Below, piece after piece: positions 10,054 to 22,391 of a DNA stretch of 64,000 bases. Under the pieces are notes generated by a model. The model ran no database searches. It was not told the origin of the DNA and saw only the letters and a program-made list of their open reading frames with translations. Source of the DNA: Rhipicephalus microplus (Eukaryota > Arthropoda > Arachnida > Ixodida > Ixodidae); assembly GCF_043290135.1 (NCBI RefSeq), contig NW_027464601.1, forward strand, positions 3,270,001 to 3,334,000, written 5' to 3'. Every line of letters starts with the position of its first letter. The stretch's first letter is position 1. The translations under genes and the position numbers were made by a program.

Positions 10054-10990
10054 TCACGCGTTGCTTTTCGCGGGACCATCGTGACAAGCCCTTCTCAAGG
10101 AAACTCTTGCATTTTTTGCTTCATCCCATACGTACAAGTCGTCATTCATTTTTAGTTTATCGAATACAAGAGTTACCTTAGCACCATTGTGCCGATCTTC
10201 CTTTGCTGATTGCCATAGTTTTTTGCGCAGGTCCGGAACTAGTGCGGAAAAGTCTTCGGATATCGATATCGCTGTTCCCTTCAATTTGCCGCAATTACGA
10301 AGGACTAACACTTTTTCAGAGAAATTGTACAGCTTAATTATTACTGGCCGCTCTCGATTTTGTGTTTTCCTGCCAATTCGGTGCATGCGTTCTACAGATG
10401 TAACATTCACCTTGAGGATGTCTTTAAAAATGCCCTTAACAATCCGCTGTTGTAAATCTGTATTTTGTTCGTTATCACCCTTTCCACGCCATAGATTATT
10501 ATGTTATTCCGGCGGCTCCTGTTTTCCAAGTCTTCTCCCTTAACTGATAGCTCTCGCATCAATTTATTTGTTTCTACAGTCATCACCTCATGCTCGGCGA
10601 GTTGATCCTCGAATTGCTGTAGGCGAGCTAACTCTTTTTCTATGGTGGTTAATCTTCCCTGTACGTTGCCTACTGTAGTTTCTTCGTGTTTTAAGTTTTA
10701 GGAAAGAGCAGTGAGCGCTTTATTGGTCTTTGTTTGTTCCTTTAAAATTTTCTTGAGGAGCTGGCTATTTAAGGTGGCTTCTGAACTACACTCTGAGTCT
10801 GAGCGGGGTCCAGGGTTTAACTCCACATCACCTGATGTTAACAGCAGTAGCCTAATAACAAGCAAACAATCACACAATGAAGAATGCAGACTCTGTGGGC
10901 CCAGCAGCACTACTAAAGTGAGAGAATCGTCTCTAATAGAGCAGACAGAATGTTTGTCACCCACCTGGACGAAAAAGTAGAAATTCATGA
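10054..10990 (-). pseudogene. CR1-like ORF1 with 2A-like motif, coiled coil and RNA-binding region
   Basis: Minus-strand ORF1 of the LINE. Its first part is continuous with the last 279-bp unit: a methionine in that unit (MNFYFFVQ) leads into VGDKHSVCSI, a hydrophobic stretch and a canonical 2A-like motif (about 10806-10850). A Lys/Glu-rich segment and a TAA near 10698 follow. The same frame then continues as a coiled coil (KELARLQQFEDQLAEHE) and ENRSRRNNIIIYGV, typical of the start of an RRM-like domain. A frameshift near 10500 moves the C-terminal part (MNVTSVERMHRIGRKT to 10054, about 118 codons) to another frame. ORF1 proteins of this type bind element RNA. This copy is broken. Confidence 0.75.
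10806..10850 (-). other. 2A-like ribosome-skipping motif in ORF1
   Basis: The minus strand encodes LLLLTSGDVELNPGP, an exact match to the D-V/I-E-x-N-P-G-P consensus of 2A oligopeptides. These make the ribosome skip the final Gly-Pro bond. A hydrophobic stretch (LLVIRLLLL) lies directly upstream. Such motifs are known near the N-terminus of ORF1 in some APE-type LINEs of multicellular animals. Skipping activity here is an inference. Confidence 0.85.
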
Positions 10991-13256
10991 GCAACCGCCC
11001 GAACACGGTGCTGCCAAGCCCACTGAAAAACTGCTGAAGATGGCTCCGGGTTTTATACTGAAGCTCAAGCGTGTCCGCTGACGTCACTTGGTTGACCACA
11101 TGGTAGGGGAGGGGCACTTGAGGCACTGCTTTCCATGATGGTTCTTCGTCGACGGGGCTGTCCGGCGCAGGGGCGACGATGTTTCCCTGCGGTGGGAAGA
11201 GTTCCGCCGGGTAAACGACGGAATCTACCCGCAGCAGGGCGATCTGGACGAAAAAATAGAAATTCATGAGCAACCGCCCAAACACGGTGCTGCCAAGCCC
11301 ACTGAAAGACTGCTGAAGATGGCTCCGGGTTTTATGCTGAAGCTCAATCGTGTCCGCTGACGTCACTCGGTTGACCACATGGTAGGGGAGGGGCACTTGA
11401 GGCGCTGCTTTCTATGATGGTTCTTCGTCGACGGGGCTGTCCGGCGCCAGCGCGACGATGTTTTCCTGCGGTGGGAAGAGTTCCGCCGGGTAAACGACGG
11501 AATCCACCCGCAACAGGACGATCTGGACGAAAAAGTAGAAATTCATGAGCAACCGCCCGAACACGGTGCTGCCAAGCCCACTGAAAGACTGCTGAAGATG
11601 GCTCCGGGTTTTATACTGAAGCTCAAGCGTGTCCGCTGACGTCACTCGGTTGACCACATGGTAGGGGAGGGGCACTTGAGGCGCTGCTTTTTATGATGGT
11701 TCTTCGTCGACGGGGCTGTCCGGCACCGGCGCGACGATGTTTCCCTGCGGTGGGAAGAGTTCCGCCGGGTCAACGGCGGAATCCACCCGCAGCAGGGCGA
11801 TCTGGACGAAAAAGTAGAAATTCATGAGCAACCGCTTGAACACGGTGCTGCCGAGCCCACTGAAAGACTGCTGAAGATGGCTCTGGGTTTTATGCTGAAG
11901 CTCAAGCGTGTCCGCTGACGTCACTCGGTTGACCACATGGTAGGGGAGGGGCACTTGAGGCGCTGCTTTTTATGATGGTTCTTCGTCGACGGGGCTGTCC
12001 GGCACCGGCGCGACGATGTTTCCCTGCGGTGGGAAGAGTTCCGCCGGGTCAACGGCGGAATCCACCCGCAGCAGGGCGATCTGGACGAAAAAGTAGAAAT
12101 TCATGAGCAACCGCTTGAACACGGTGCTGCCGAGCCCACTGAAAGACTGCTGAAGATGGCTCTGGGTTTTATGCTGAAGCTCAAGCGTGTCCGCTGACGT
12201 CACTCGGTTGACCACATGGTAGGGGAGGGGCACTTGAGGCGCTGCTTTTTATGATGGTTCTTCGTCGACGGGGCTGTCCGGCACCGGCGCGACGATGTTT
12301 CCCTGCGGTGGGAAGAGTTCCGCCGGGTCAACGGCGGAATCCACCCGCAGCAGGGCGATCTGGACGAAAAAGTAGAAATTCATGAGCAACCGCTTGAACA
12401 CGGTGCTGCCGAGCCCACTGAAAGACTGCTGAAGATGGCTCTGGGTTTTATGCTGAAGCTCAAGCGTGTCCGCTGACGTCACTCGGTTGACCACATGGTA
12501 GGGGAGGGGCACTTGAGGCGCTGCTTTTTATGATGGTTCTTCGTCGACGGGGCTGTCCGGCGCTGGCGCGACGATGTTTCTCTGCGGTGGGAAGAGTTCC
12601 GCCGGGTAAACGACGGAATCCACCCGCAGCAGGGCGATCTGGACGAAAACGTAGAAATTAATGAGCAACCGCCCGAACACGGTGCGGCCGAGCCCACTGA
12701 AAGACTGCTGAAGATGGCTCCGGGTTTTATGCTGAAGCTCAATTGTGTCCGCTGACGTCACTCGGTTGACCACATGGCAGGAGAAGGGCACTTGAGGCGC
12801 TGCTTTTTATGATGGTTCTTCGTCGACGGGGCTGTCCGGCGCTGGCGCGACGATGTTTCCCTGCGGTGGGAAGAGTTCCGCCGGGTAAACGACGGAATCC
12901 ACCCGCAGCAGGGCGATCTGGACGAAAACGTAGAAATTAATGAGCAACCGCCCGAAAACGGTGCGGCCGAGCCCACTGAAAGACTGCTGAAGATGGCTCC
13001 GGGTTTTATGCTGAAGCTCAATCGTGTCCGCTGACGTCACTCGGTTGACCACATGGTAGGGGAGGGGCACTTGAGGCGCTGCTTCCCATGATGGTTCATC
13101 GTCGACGGGGCTGTCCGGCGCCTGCGCGACGATGTTTCCCTGCGGTGGGAAGAGTTCCGCCGGGTTAACGGCGGAATCCACCCGCAGCAGGGCGATATGG
13201 ACGAAAAAGTAGAAATTCATGAGCAACCGCCCGAACACAGTGCTGCCAAGCCCACT
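10963..13256 (-). repeat. Tandem array of 279-bp units, about 8.2 copies
   Basis: Seven full and two partial units. Boundaries can be set at 11117, 11396, 11675, 11954, 12233, 12512, 12791 and 13070, giving a constant 279-bp period. Three central units (11676-12512) appear identical, and the two at 12513-13070 form another near-identical pair, so the array has expanded or been homogenised recently. It sits directly 5' of ORF1 of the CR1-like LINE, as monomer arrays do in mouse L1. The 87-codon frames in the units arise because 279 is divisible by 3. They are closed by a stop at the same place in most units. Confidence 0.92.
11044..11086 (-). promoter_or_regulatory. Promoter-like block in the array unit (CRE and TATA-like box)
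   Basis: On the minus strand each unit carries the palindromic CRE TGACGTCA. In this unit it is at 11079-11086, and it recurs every 279 bp (11358, 11637, 11916, 12195, 12474, 12753, 13032). About 22 bp downstream is TATAAAA (11051-11057, and again at 11609-11615) or CATAAAA in the other units. About 33 nt from the TATA start is a TCAGT initiator-like sequence. This order fits an RNA polymerase II promoter firing toward ORF1. The function is inferred. Confidence 0.5.
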
Positions 13257-16200
13257 CACTTCTGGGTGCAACAGCGGCATTCGAGTAAAAATCACAAGAT
13301 TATGTAACATCTGCCTCTTCTCAAGCGTAAAATTCCACATTATATCTCAAGTAGACATTGAAGGCAGCCCTGGCATCAAGGCACATACCTCGTACTATGG
13401 AAATACATGCTATTTTAATAAACAGTGCAGGTCATTCCTGAAAGCTCTGTCACGGTCGGGCTCTTATATAGGAACTATATATATCGAGACGGAAATAATC
13501 TGCCACTGGTAAAGTGACACTAAAGTAACCAACAAGATATACTCACTTAACTTCTTGTTAGGAATCAGCTGGATGAATTGGTTTTCAGAGCGATGTCGTA
13601 GGCATAATTTAGGAATACCCGTTTTTCTTTTTTGGAATCTATAAAGGAGTGCGTAATTCGAGATAATCATCGTCAATATTTAAGGCCGATATTGAAGATC
13701 ACCACGCCCAGGGCATACGAAAGCCTAACGGTCTGCAACACAAGACTACAGCCCCCCTTTCAAACAAGCGCAGAAATGTGAATTAGGGCAAGTTGATGCA
13801 GAATGTGGCCTCACAAATGGGCTGCAGATTGTCTGAACACAACATGTTGGCCACTTAATCTATGAGCATGTTGTGTAGTGCTTATCTCTTTTTATTTTTC
13901 GTATACATAGGGCGAGGTCATGTGGACTCTCTCTCTCTCGTGTATGCCATTGTTGCGTGCTAGGTACTGAATAACGCCGACGTGCTTCAAACAACTTTGC
14001 CACTCGTAAGCGCTTCCCTAAAAACCAGTTGGAAGACCTCCGGTGCATTGTAGTGAATGCTTTCGGAGCGAATCAACTTGTTACTAATAGAATAGTCATG
14101 TTTGACATGAAAAATCACGATGCCTTTTACCGGCGCTATTGATTGACAAGAATATGTACACTGAGTACAGTAGCAGCGATGAGGTGTCCCGGATCAAGCT
14201 TTTGTGCGAAAGGCTAGCAAACGCGCAGGGTGAACTATGTGACATGCACTCAAACATTGACTAGCCTCATACATGAACGGGACATACGAGAAAAAAAGAT
14301 CTTGAAATAAACGATTGTGTGGCCTCAAGATAGCCTAAAAATAGTAACCGTTGTTGTGTGGTCGTCATCAAAGCTTTTCGAAAATAAATGCGTAGATATT
14401 TTAAGGAACTTATTTGGCACCTACGGCAACTTGCGCGCAATGTCAGCAACGGTCCTTTGTTTTTTAGTAGTTTTCTCTTGTAAGGTCTTCGGCTTTTCAT
14501 TACCTATATATGTTATTTGGTGTCACACTATAGCTATATTGGTCTCCTTGACTAGCCACTTCTCGTAGTTTTTTTTTAATCTAGCTCAATCACTGTTTAG
14601 TGTTGAAACAAACATAAGCGCATGCCGTGCGGTACGCATAATCCTAATAGCGACGTTCTTTAGGCCTTCACAACCTCCGACTGGTGGCGTTCAGGCTCGC
14701 CAAAGTGCACATTTGGTGTAAAACATTCTCATGAACATTGTTTTAAATCGTTTGTTTACCCTTCCATCAATGGAGCTTCAATCCTTCATCAGCATTCGCT
14801 TCGTGGATAGGCAGCCATTTTTTAGCGTGATTTTTACGACTCCCCTCTCATTCCAGTGAACATGCCAGTTTTCGTAGAATAGAAACCACCATAGATCAAG
14901 GCGTAGGACCAAAGGACTCACTAATGCTGCTAGAAGAAGAAGCAGTCTAACAGGCGAGACCTGGAGAATCACCTACTCGAATTCAGGAAATGTAGCACGA
15001 GAATGTTCACTGACTTGCTCTCCAAACAGCGGCTGTACACAGGAGACTGCACGAGGAGGAATCACGAGAACAAAGCACGTAAGTTGTTAAGATAAGTAGT
15101 TGCATTGCGTTGGGGAAACAACCTGGGGAAACCGCTCTGCAAAGTTAGATTACCGCAATTTTCGTAAGTTATTTCAGTGATGTTCGTGGCCGAATCGTTC
15201 CTATCATGGAAAAAGCATGACACCTTTTTAGCTAGATAATATACAGCGAGGTTTGATTTGCCACTAAGTGATGGTATCTCGATTGAGCTCGAGAGAGCTC
15301 GTTCATAGTAATCTTATTGCTACTTTTTGCGAGATCACATACTTTACACTTTACAGGCCTGAGAAACAATTTTCTATTCCCCTTCTACAAGTCAAAAGAT
15401 AGCAAGCAAGCTACGCATGCTTTAAATGGAATCCTGCCCCTTTTCTGGGATTTCTGAGCATGCACCACCACGAATATTATTCCCTATCCTCATTATGTCT
15501 AGCTGAATTACGCTTTCAAGTCACATGCTCTGGCAGTGCCCCACGTTGCAGTAATTTAACAAAAAGGGAGACCTGATGGCCGCCATCACGTGCGCACATA
15601 CAAGGCATCACGTACAAGACGTCCAGCTCCGGGTCATGAAATCTTAGTTAACGTTTTACACAGCCTCAGCAAACTGATAGTCTAGCTACGTTCTATGAAG
15701 CACTCGGGCTAAACGTTTCTGGTTCAGTTTCTGGTAGCAGCCTCTTTTATCGCAGGGATTGTAATACCCTTTCTTGGTTTACTGGCCTGACTGCCATTGA
15801 TATATTTGCGTCGAAATTACGTTTCTGGTACTGCTAGTTATTACGCAATACTTTAACCGCTAAAGCTAGGTACACAACGCTTTTTTCACGGTAGTCAATG
15901 ATATGGCTAAATTAATTTTCATAACCGTGATTTTTCCTCAACAAAAATTGTCTAAGAAGTTGGTACATGTCTTTTTCTTTTTGTAACAAAATATCTTGTC
16001 CTTGTGTTTGCCGCTCATTCACGGAAATATGCAACAAGCATGTACATTACCAGCATATGTGGTTTCCGGGGAAAAAGAAAAAAACGTTGAAGTAGCTATA
16101 ATATGTTATATTGATATGTATGGTTTCTTTGTGCTCAAATGTTTACAAAACCAATTTTTATTTGCACTTCATTTTTAGTAGGTGCACGAGTGACTATCTG

Positions 16201-17239
16201 GCCTCAGGCTCATGTACATTACCAAACATTCATAATTCGTAAATTGCTTCATGTGATGAAATAAAATGAAATTATATGAAAACTATTTCCTTGTACCCTT
16301 GCACGTTTGCTCATAGCGCAACCCTAGGAAGTACAAAATGCAGACTCCTTACCACAAACCTTTCGTCGAAAGATGAAACATGAAAAATTGAGTAGGCGCC
16401 GCCGCTTGAGACTGCCAACACTAAAAGCGTGGTCAGGAGTGTATATCACTTCTCGCTAAAACAAAAATTGTGGTAGGAAAAAAACGAAGACATACCAGCC
16501 TTAACACTGGACGATCCGCAAACGATCAAAAGTGCCGGCCAACCACGGCTTTTGACGAACAGTTTCTTTTACTTGCTTTTTCATGCTGTAGTCTATATCG
16601 CCTGTTTATTCCCGAGGCAACGTTGCAATCCATATAAGTGGCCAAATACACCGCAGGAACTCTGCACAGATGCTCTAGGATACACAACGCAGACTGATCG
16701 CAAGGCGCTAGCTCCGTAGGAAGGAGAACGATCCGCCCAATGAAGCGAGGCTGGCCTCCAGGCACGAAACAATGCCTGGTTGTATCGCGAGCAATCCACC
16801 AAGTGGAAACTACTCTAGCTGTTGTACATCTACTGCAAGTTTCAGCATTATTTATTGCTTCACCGCTGCTTCGTTTACGAAGAAACAGCCGTATAACATT
16901 CAGCTTCAGTGCGCGGCAGAGGAAAAGAAGTATACCGAAGGCATGACGCTACTTCTATTCTTTCCTAATATTTATGCTTGGTTTTTGCGTTTTGTTGAAA
17001 CTTTTTTCTCCGCGTGGGCCACACTTTCCAGGATTGCAGTATATAACTGCTACTTATGGTCAATGCTTTTCGGGCTGTGTTTGCCTCGGTCTTTGTCTTT
17101 TCTTTTGCCCCTTTCGGATAAGTGGTGTAGTCGCTCTCCTGGGGCATGAGGATTGAGGCCACTGGTAGCTGTCATCGTATGTGTTGATATGCGGAGGACG
17201 GGGAACAAACATTTATCTGTTGACGGACCGAGGCCAAGT
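13257..17239. other. No gene recognised
   Basis: Unique-looking, AT-rich sequence. All open frames are short (at most 125 codons) and show no domain signature. I see no SINE B-box, terminal repeat or tandem repeat of note here. It may hold unrecognised old repeats or regulatory DNA. Confidence 0.45.
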
Positions 17240-17480
17240 GAATTTCTTATTTATTATTATTGATCATTTATTACATACTGCAGACCTTTAGGTCCAAGCA
17301 GGTGGCAGTTACAAGGGGACATAGTCGAACAATAAGTGGCATAAAGAATGTTTGGGGAGAGTGTTTCATACACTCATAGTCAACAGAAGGAGCGACATAG
17401 CAAATTAATTCATGATCATGTATATACCGAACAAAAGAGAAAAAACACCACAAATTCATACTTCATATGTTGTGCGATTA
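17240..17480 (-). repeat. Probable CR1-type LINE 3' UTR remnant
   Basis: The plus strand begins TTATTATTATTGATCATTTA followed by TTACATACTGCAGACC. On the minus strand this is a LINE-like 3' end with an AATAATAATAA-type tail, laid out like the end at 4168. No coding sequence is left. Confidence 0.4.
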
Positions 17481-20400
17481 AAGTCAAGATAAATACATAA
17501 TAAATACAAAACATTAAACACAATTATTTTCATCGTTCAAGCCAAGAAAGCAATGAATACACAATGTATCTGGTAAAGAGTTACGTTCCTAATAATTGAT
17601 GAGAGATCATATGCTTGACGACACAGGTAACGATGGAAGCCTAGCACTGTATTGCCTTAGGAAGTGCAGATGATATTCAGTGATCGTGGGCTCACGACTC
17701 ACGTAGTAACAGTAGCGAAAACAACCGCTAGCATACAAGGAGAAGCACGTACTGCTCAGCAATGTGGTAATTCTTGTTAACTGAGTTGCGCGAAAAAAAA
17801 AAATGAAGTACGAACGAAAGGCACCTGGACACAGCGCGTACTAGCAACTGAAACTTTATTCGAGAAAGTAGACATATATAAGTGATCACAAGAACACGTG
17901 CTGTAAAATAAAATGACTAGAAGAGCAGACAGACTGTATTATTGTCTTCCTTTTGTGCTTCAAAATTTTTTTCGCGCTAGTCAGTTAAGCTAACATCTAA
18001 GTGGTTTAATAAATCTATCACTACCATCGCTAGCAGCTACCGCAAAATCTAAATAACACAAAGGAAATGAAATGCACTGCATTTCTGAGTATATAAGCAA
18101 TGCAGGTCACTTGCGCGTTTTTCAGACGAATTCAACAGCTGACGATAAATTGGAATTTTTATCGATAAATTAATGTAGTGACTAGGTTGTTGTGTTATTC
18201 CCAACAACACAAAACCACAGGCTCCATGTACTGTGAGAACTAATGAGATGCAGTAAGTCAGTGGAGAGATGGCTTTGCCCAATTCCTTGACGTTGTGCCC
18301 AGGGTCCTCAGGCAGGATAAGAGCATTGGGTAGCGGACGTCCTAACTGAATGAAGTTGTGAACTACTTACCCTAGAGTACAAAACATTGTTGAATGCATA
18401 CTCCCTCCACCCACCTCGTGACTTACCCCTGATTTGACATGACAGGACAAAGTAGGTCATTCCGGCTTTATGTTGGGGCTGGTATATCGTTTTTTTAAAT
18501 GTTGGGGTGGAAATAAAATGGTTTGTTCAAAACTAAAATGCTGAATCGAGACTAAGCCATTTCTTCTTGGCTGACAAGTTTATGAAACTTATCCATTATG
18601 ATGATTATGATAAAAACTTTATTTTTGTCCAGAAAAGACGCACATACTTATGTGTCTACCCCGGCTCAATCGTACTAAAATGGAACCAGCGTACATAGAG
18701 GAAGCTGCGCAAGCGAATACTCGGGGTAGCAACCGCTGCCGACGTTAATGCTGACAATGATAAATTGTTGCTGAGCCGCTGGTATTGGGAGGCCATATTT
18801 GATGCGCTCTGTAATTAGGGAAAATGCAAGAGACACGTTCTAGCGCGTTATAACGATACTGCAACGAAATGCCAGCATGTACGCCTATTTTCAGTCCAAC
18901 CATTGTGAATATAAGGCTGCTTCCATAATTACAATTAAATGGGGCATATGTCTTTGGAATAGAACAGCCATAGACGTCCACTCGTTACAAATCTGGAATT
19001 TCATGTGTTCTTTAAAATTCAGCAAGGGGAAATATACGCGAAGGCTGGCGTTCCCGAGAGATATTTTGTAAAGAACGAAGCAAGGAGTTGTTAAAAATAT
19101 TCCTTATAGCGGCTCAATTACTCAGGATAAAACAATGAATCTTAGTGACTGCTCTAAGCGGGCTTGTTAGCATTGCAAATTTCGCCACAGCCGTATTTTT
19201 TCCCAATAGATCTGCCAGAAGTCTGCCAACTGCTTGCTGCAATATGTCCGGCTGCAAACAAAACTAGTGGTTAGGATATTTACGCGTGAAAGGCAATCAG
19301 GACCGGAACCAAGCTGCTTCCTTATGGGGCGTGGTATAGTTCTGCTTTGCCCTCTATTCTGACAACGAGTCGAAAGCGTAAGCACAAATGATGACGTTCA
19401 CCCTTTACCACCAGTTGGTGATAAAAAGAATTGAGTGCCCGTTGCATCACGAAGTAACATTGCGCAGATTTTGGCTGTCTTGACTGTGTAAACATGAAAG
19501 CAGCAAACTTTCAAGCACAATGCCTAGAGCGTGGGCGTGCGAGGATTCTTCTCAGTGCATCAATGAAAAAACGCAATCGCCCTGTGCATAAAGTTTCCTA
19601 AAGTCAACCAGAAGAGACACTGGCACTGTGATTGTTCAGCGAACATGGGAATTGCGGGTATGACATGGATTTACCTAGTCTTCGTGCTTTCGGGTGGCGA
19701 ACACACTTGTGGCTTCGTTTATTGCTGCGTTTTAGTTTCTTTCAAAGGAAAGAACGAACCGTCTTTTACTTCGTGACGCGATTCGAAGTGGTAAGCCTCA
19801 AATAGTAAGGTTGTGAAGCTCAACTGCCGAACATTTGCCAATTGTTGTTTCATGACAATGTAACTTCAAGCCACGCAAACCCACAACAAACGTAAATTAC
19901 GAAGGCAAGACGAATCCACGTCATACCCAGAACTCTCATATATACTAGCGCCAGAGTTTCTTCTAGTGTATATTTAGGAAGCTCTATGACCCTGTGTACA
20001 ACATGGCGTGATACACGAAGCAATACTTGAGACCCTTCAATTCTACATGTGCATGCATTTGTATCGCCTCATACAAACTTAAATAAAGAAAAGGCTTGTA
20101 TTTATAATGATGACCACAAATCGTATCGCAGATAGCGCCATGAAGAGGTTTTACACTTGCATGTAGAAGTTTAACTATACAATTAGTTTGCCAATTTACT
20201 AGAAAAAGCATTTCATATTAACAGTTCAGAGAAATACAAGCAAGAACGTACGAGAATTCGCAAAGCGTACGACGTTGATCGAATGGACAGCTACGCTGAA
20301 TACGTGCTTCCAGGGTATACATACGCATAATATTAAAAAAAGCGATGGCCTTAGCGATTCATACGAGCCGTCGAAATGCAACAAAAATAGGGATATTCGT

Positions 20401-22279
20401 GCTCGCTAGCCTGTTTGTGAGATCAGTACCGGCTGCCAGTCTGATCCCCGTCGATTTTCTGGGATGCGTCCTGATGGGGGCTCAGAACTCTTCTATCGAG
20501 TGGACACGCCAAAGGTTCACCTCTCTTTCCCTTCATTCACTTCTGAGTGGATCACTGGCTGAGAGTGGGTCATCGCTAGCTTCATCGTAGGCGTGTTTGC
20601 AATTCTAGAAGTGTTTGCCAGCTCTCAAAGTACTCCCAGTGGCAATATTAGCTCCGTGCCCGCCATCCCCACCTCATTCTGGGCGCACCGATTGACTTCG
20701 AAGCTCTACCTGCAGACCTTAGACACCGAAATTATATCTGCAGAAAGCAGTGCCCTTTGCTGACTTCATCGTACAGCCACAAGTTCTTCGAGTCTCACAG
20801 GGGTGATATTGCAACGTTGGGAAGAATCAGCAAGTATGTTTTCACACCTCTAGCATCTCCGAGATACTTTGTGTATTGTACAGTCATGATACCAGTTTTT
20901 ATTCTGCATCTCTTTGTGGGTGCGATAATAACGTATATGAACAACCACTATAAACGAAAAGAAAACCGCATAGGTAGAGACTGTCTCATAAAGTTGTCTG
21001 TGCGTAAGTAGGCTAGCCACCATTATTTTTAAGTAATGCACAAAGGTGGCCTAAGTGGCTTAGTGGAAAACTGATCACGGTTGTTAAGAAAAGAAGCTTA
21101 CACATTAGAAACTTCTCTACCTTGTTGCGAGTTGAGCTACTTCAATGGTACGGTATGCTATCCAATACTCGAAAATGACCCCCGACGAAATATGGACCCA
21201 ACCATAGCCCGCACTGCGAAAAGTAGCCACACTTTTTTTAGAAGGAGGAAGGGGGGGCTGATTATATTTAGGAAGGTTTTTGCGTGTGTTGGTATAGATG
21301 CATTGCTTTTGTAAGCAAACGAAATTGAAAAATTCTAGAAAGGGGTCTGAACCATCCCCCTTCGCTACTCCCATGTTCGCAATAGCTCAGATGACATTTC
21401 GTAGTATAAAAGAAAATGAATGAAAGATATGTTTCCAGAGGCATGCGAGAAATTCCACGCCAGATGTTGAACTCTTGCACGTCTAAGATGTTCGCAAGAC
21501 AAAACTATTGGGGTGTATATGGCCTGGTTTGCAATTGCCGAGCTAAATGCTTCAAGTAAAAACATCGTAGCGTATTTGAAACTCTCTGAACCATCAATGG
21601 AGCTTAGGTGCCATAGATATCGCGTGGGACCTATGCATCCATATTTTAAGGTTTTTCGTTCCACCATGCTGCCATAGCAACTTCAAGCGTCACCTCTGCG
21701 AATGTAAGGACCGACTTCAAACCCAGAGTTGCGTCGCTCACGTCACATTGACGACTGTTCCCACTCCCTGTCTACAGCTACCACCGTTACCATCCGTATT
21801 ATATTACCCTATAGCTACTGAAATCTATGCACGCGTAAAAAACTTGGCCACCAGCATTCCTCACCACACGTGCAGCCACGCAAGCCACGGCACGTGTCGT
21901 TATGGGCCATAAAGAGACAGAATGCAAGGGTAAAGTTATATGTGAGAGTCATCCTATCACCCCCCTTCCCTCCTACTAAGGCACAGAACGCGTGCCTCAC
22001 GCGGCCTATATACACACAAGCAGGGCAGTTACCCGACATTCCGGTTTCTAGATTTGCACAACCCGGCCTTTTCGCGTGCTCCCTTCTCCACCAGTTAACC
22101 CCTTCAGTGAACCTTCAGAAAGGGCGCTTTGAAGCGCATGAACGATGTACTCGCGCACTTGTGGATACAAATAACTGAATTTCCTCCTTTCCCTCCCATC
22201 GCCTACGCCCTCACTGCAAAGCCAATTTCAAAACAGGCGACTCTTTTCTGAGTCATCACTGGGCAATATTCTCCGAATT
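17481..22279. other. No gene recognised
   Basis: About 4.8 kb without a recognisable gene. A possible LINE-tail-like sequence (GATAAAAACTTTATTTTTG) lies near 18610. Open frames of 60-102 codons show no family features. The stretch at 21365-21667 could be a very decayed tail of the LINE at 22280-24960, but I cannot support this. Confidence 0.4.
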
Positions 22280-22391
22280 TCACGTCTGGTGGCCGAAACT
22301 GACTGCGTGTAACTTCACTTTGTATGCTGGCCCCCCTCTGACTGTCAACGAAGGCTGAGCGGCAATGCCTCGCCGTGATAAGCTTGCCCTT

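Larger units (their letters stand above)
4168..13256 (-). mobile_element. CR1-like LINE with two nested insertions
   Basis: A nearly complete non-LTR retrotransposon on the minus strand. From 5' to 3' it has a tandem array of 279-bp units (13256-10963), ORF1 with a 2A-like motif and coiled coil (about 10990-10054), ORF2 with APE endonuclease then RT (10030-4436), and a 3' UTR ending in an AATAAATAAATAAAAATAAA-type tail at 4168-4196. Two younger elements split ORF2: 4649-5504 (RTE) and 7088-9049 (LTR). Without them the LINE is about 6.26 kb, close to full length for the group. The coding parts contain scattered nonsense and frameshift changes, so this copy is dead. Assignment to the Jockey superfamily (CR1-like) rests on domain order, RT motifs and the short A-rich tail. 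Confidence 0.85.

Noticed and set aside
11412..12791. A family of six 87-codon proteins in tandem
   Set aside because: The frames repeat because the 279-bp unit is a multiple of three. Two other frames of the same DNA are also open (for example 12479-12742), and a stop recurs at the same place, so I see no sign of coding selection.
10963..13256. CRISPR array
   Set aside because: The units are contiguous 279-bp near-identical repeats without spacers, in eukaryotic DNA next to a LINE.
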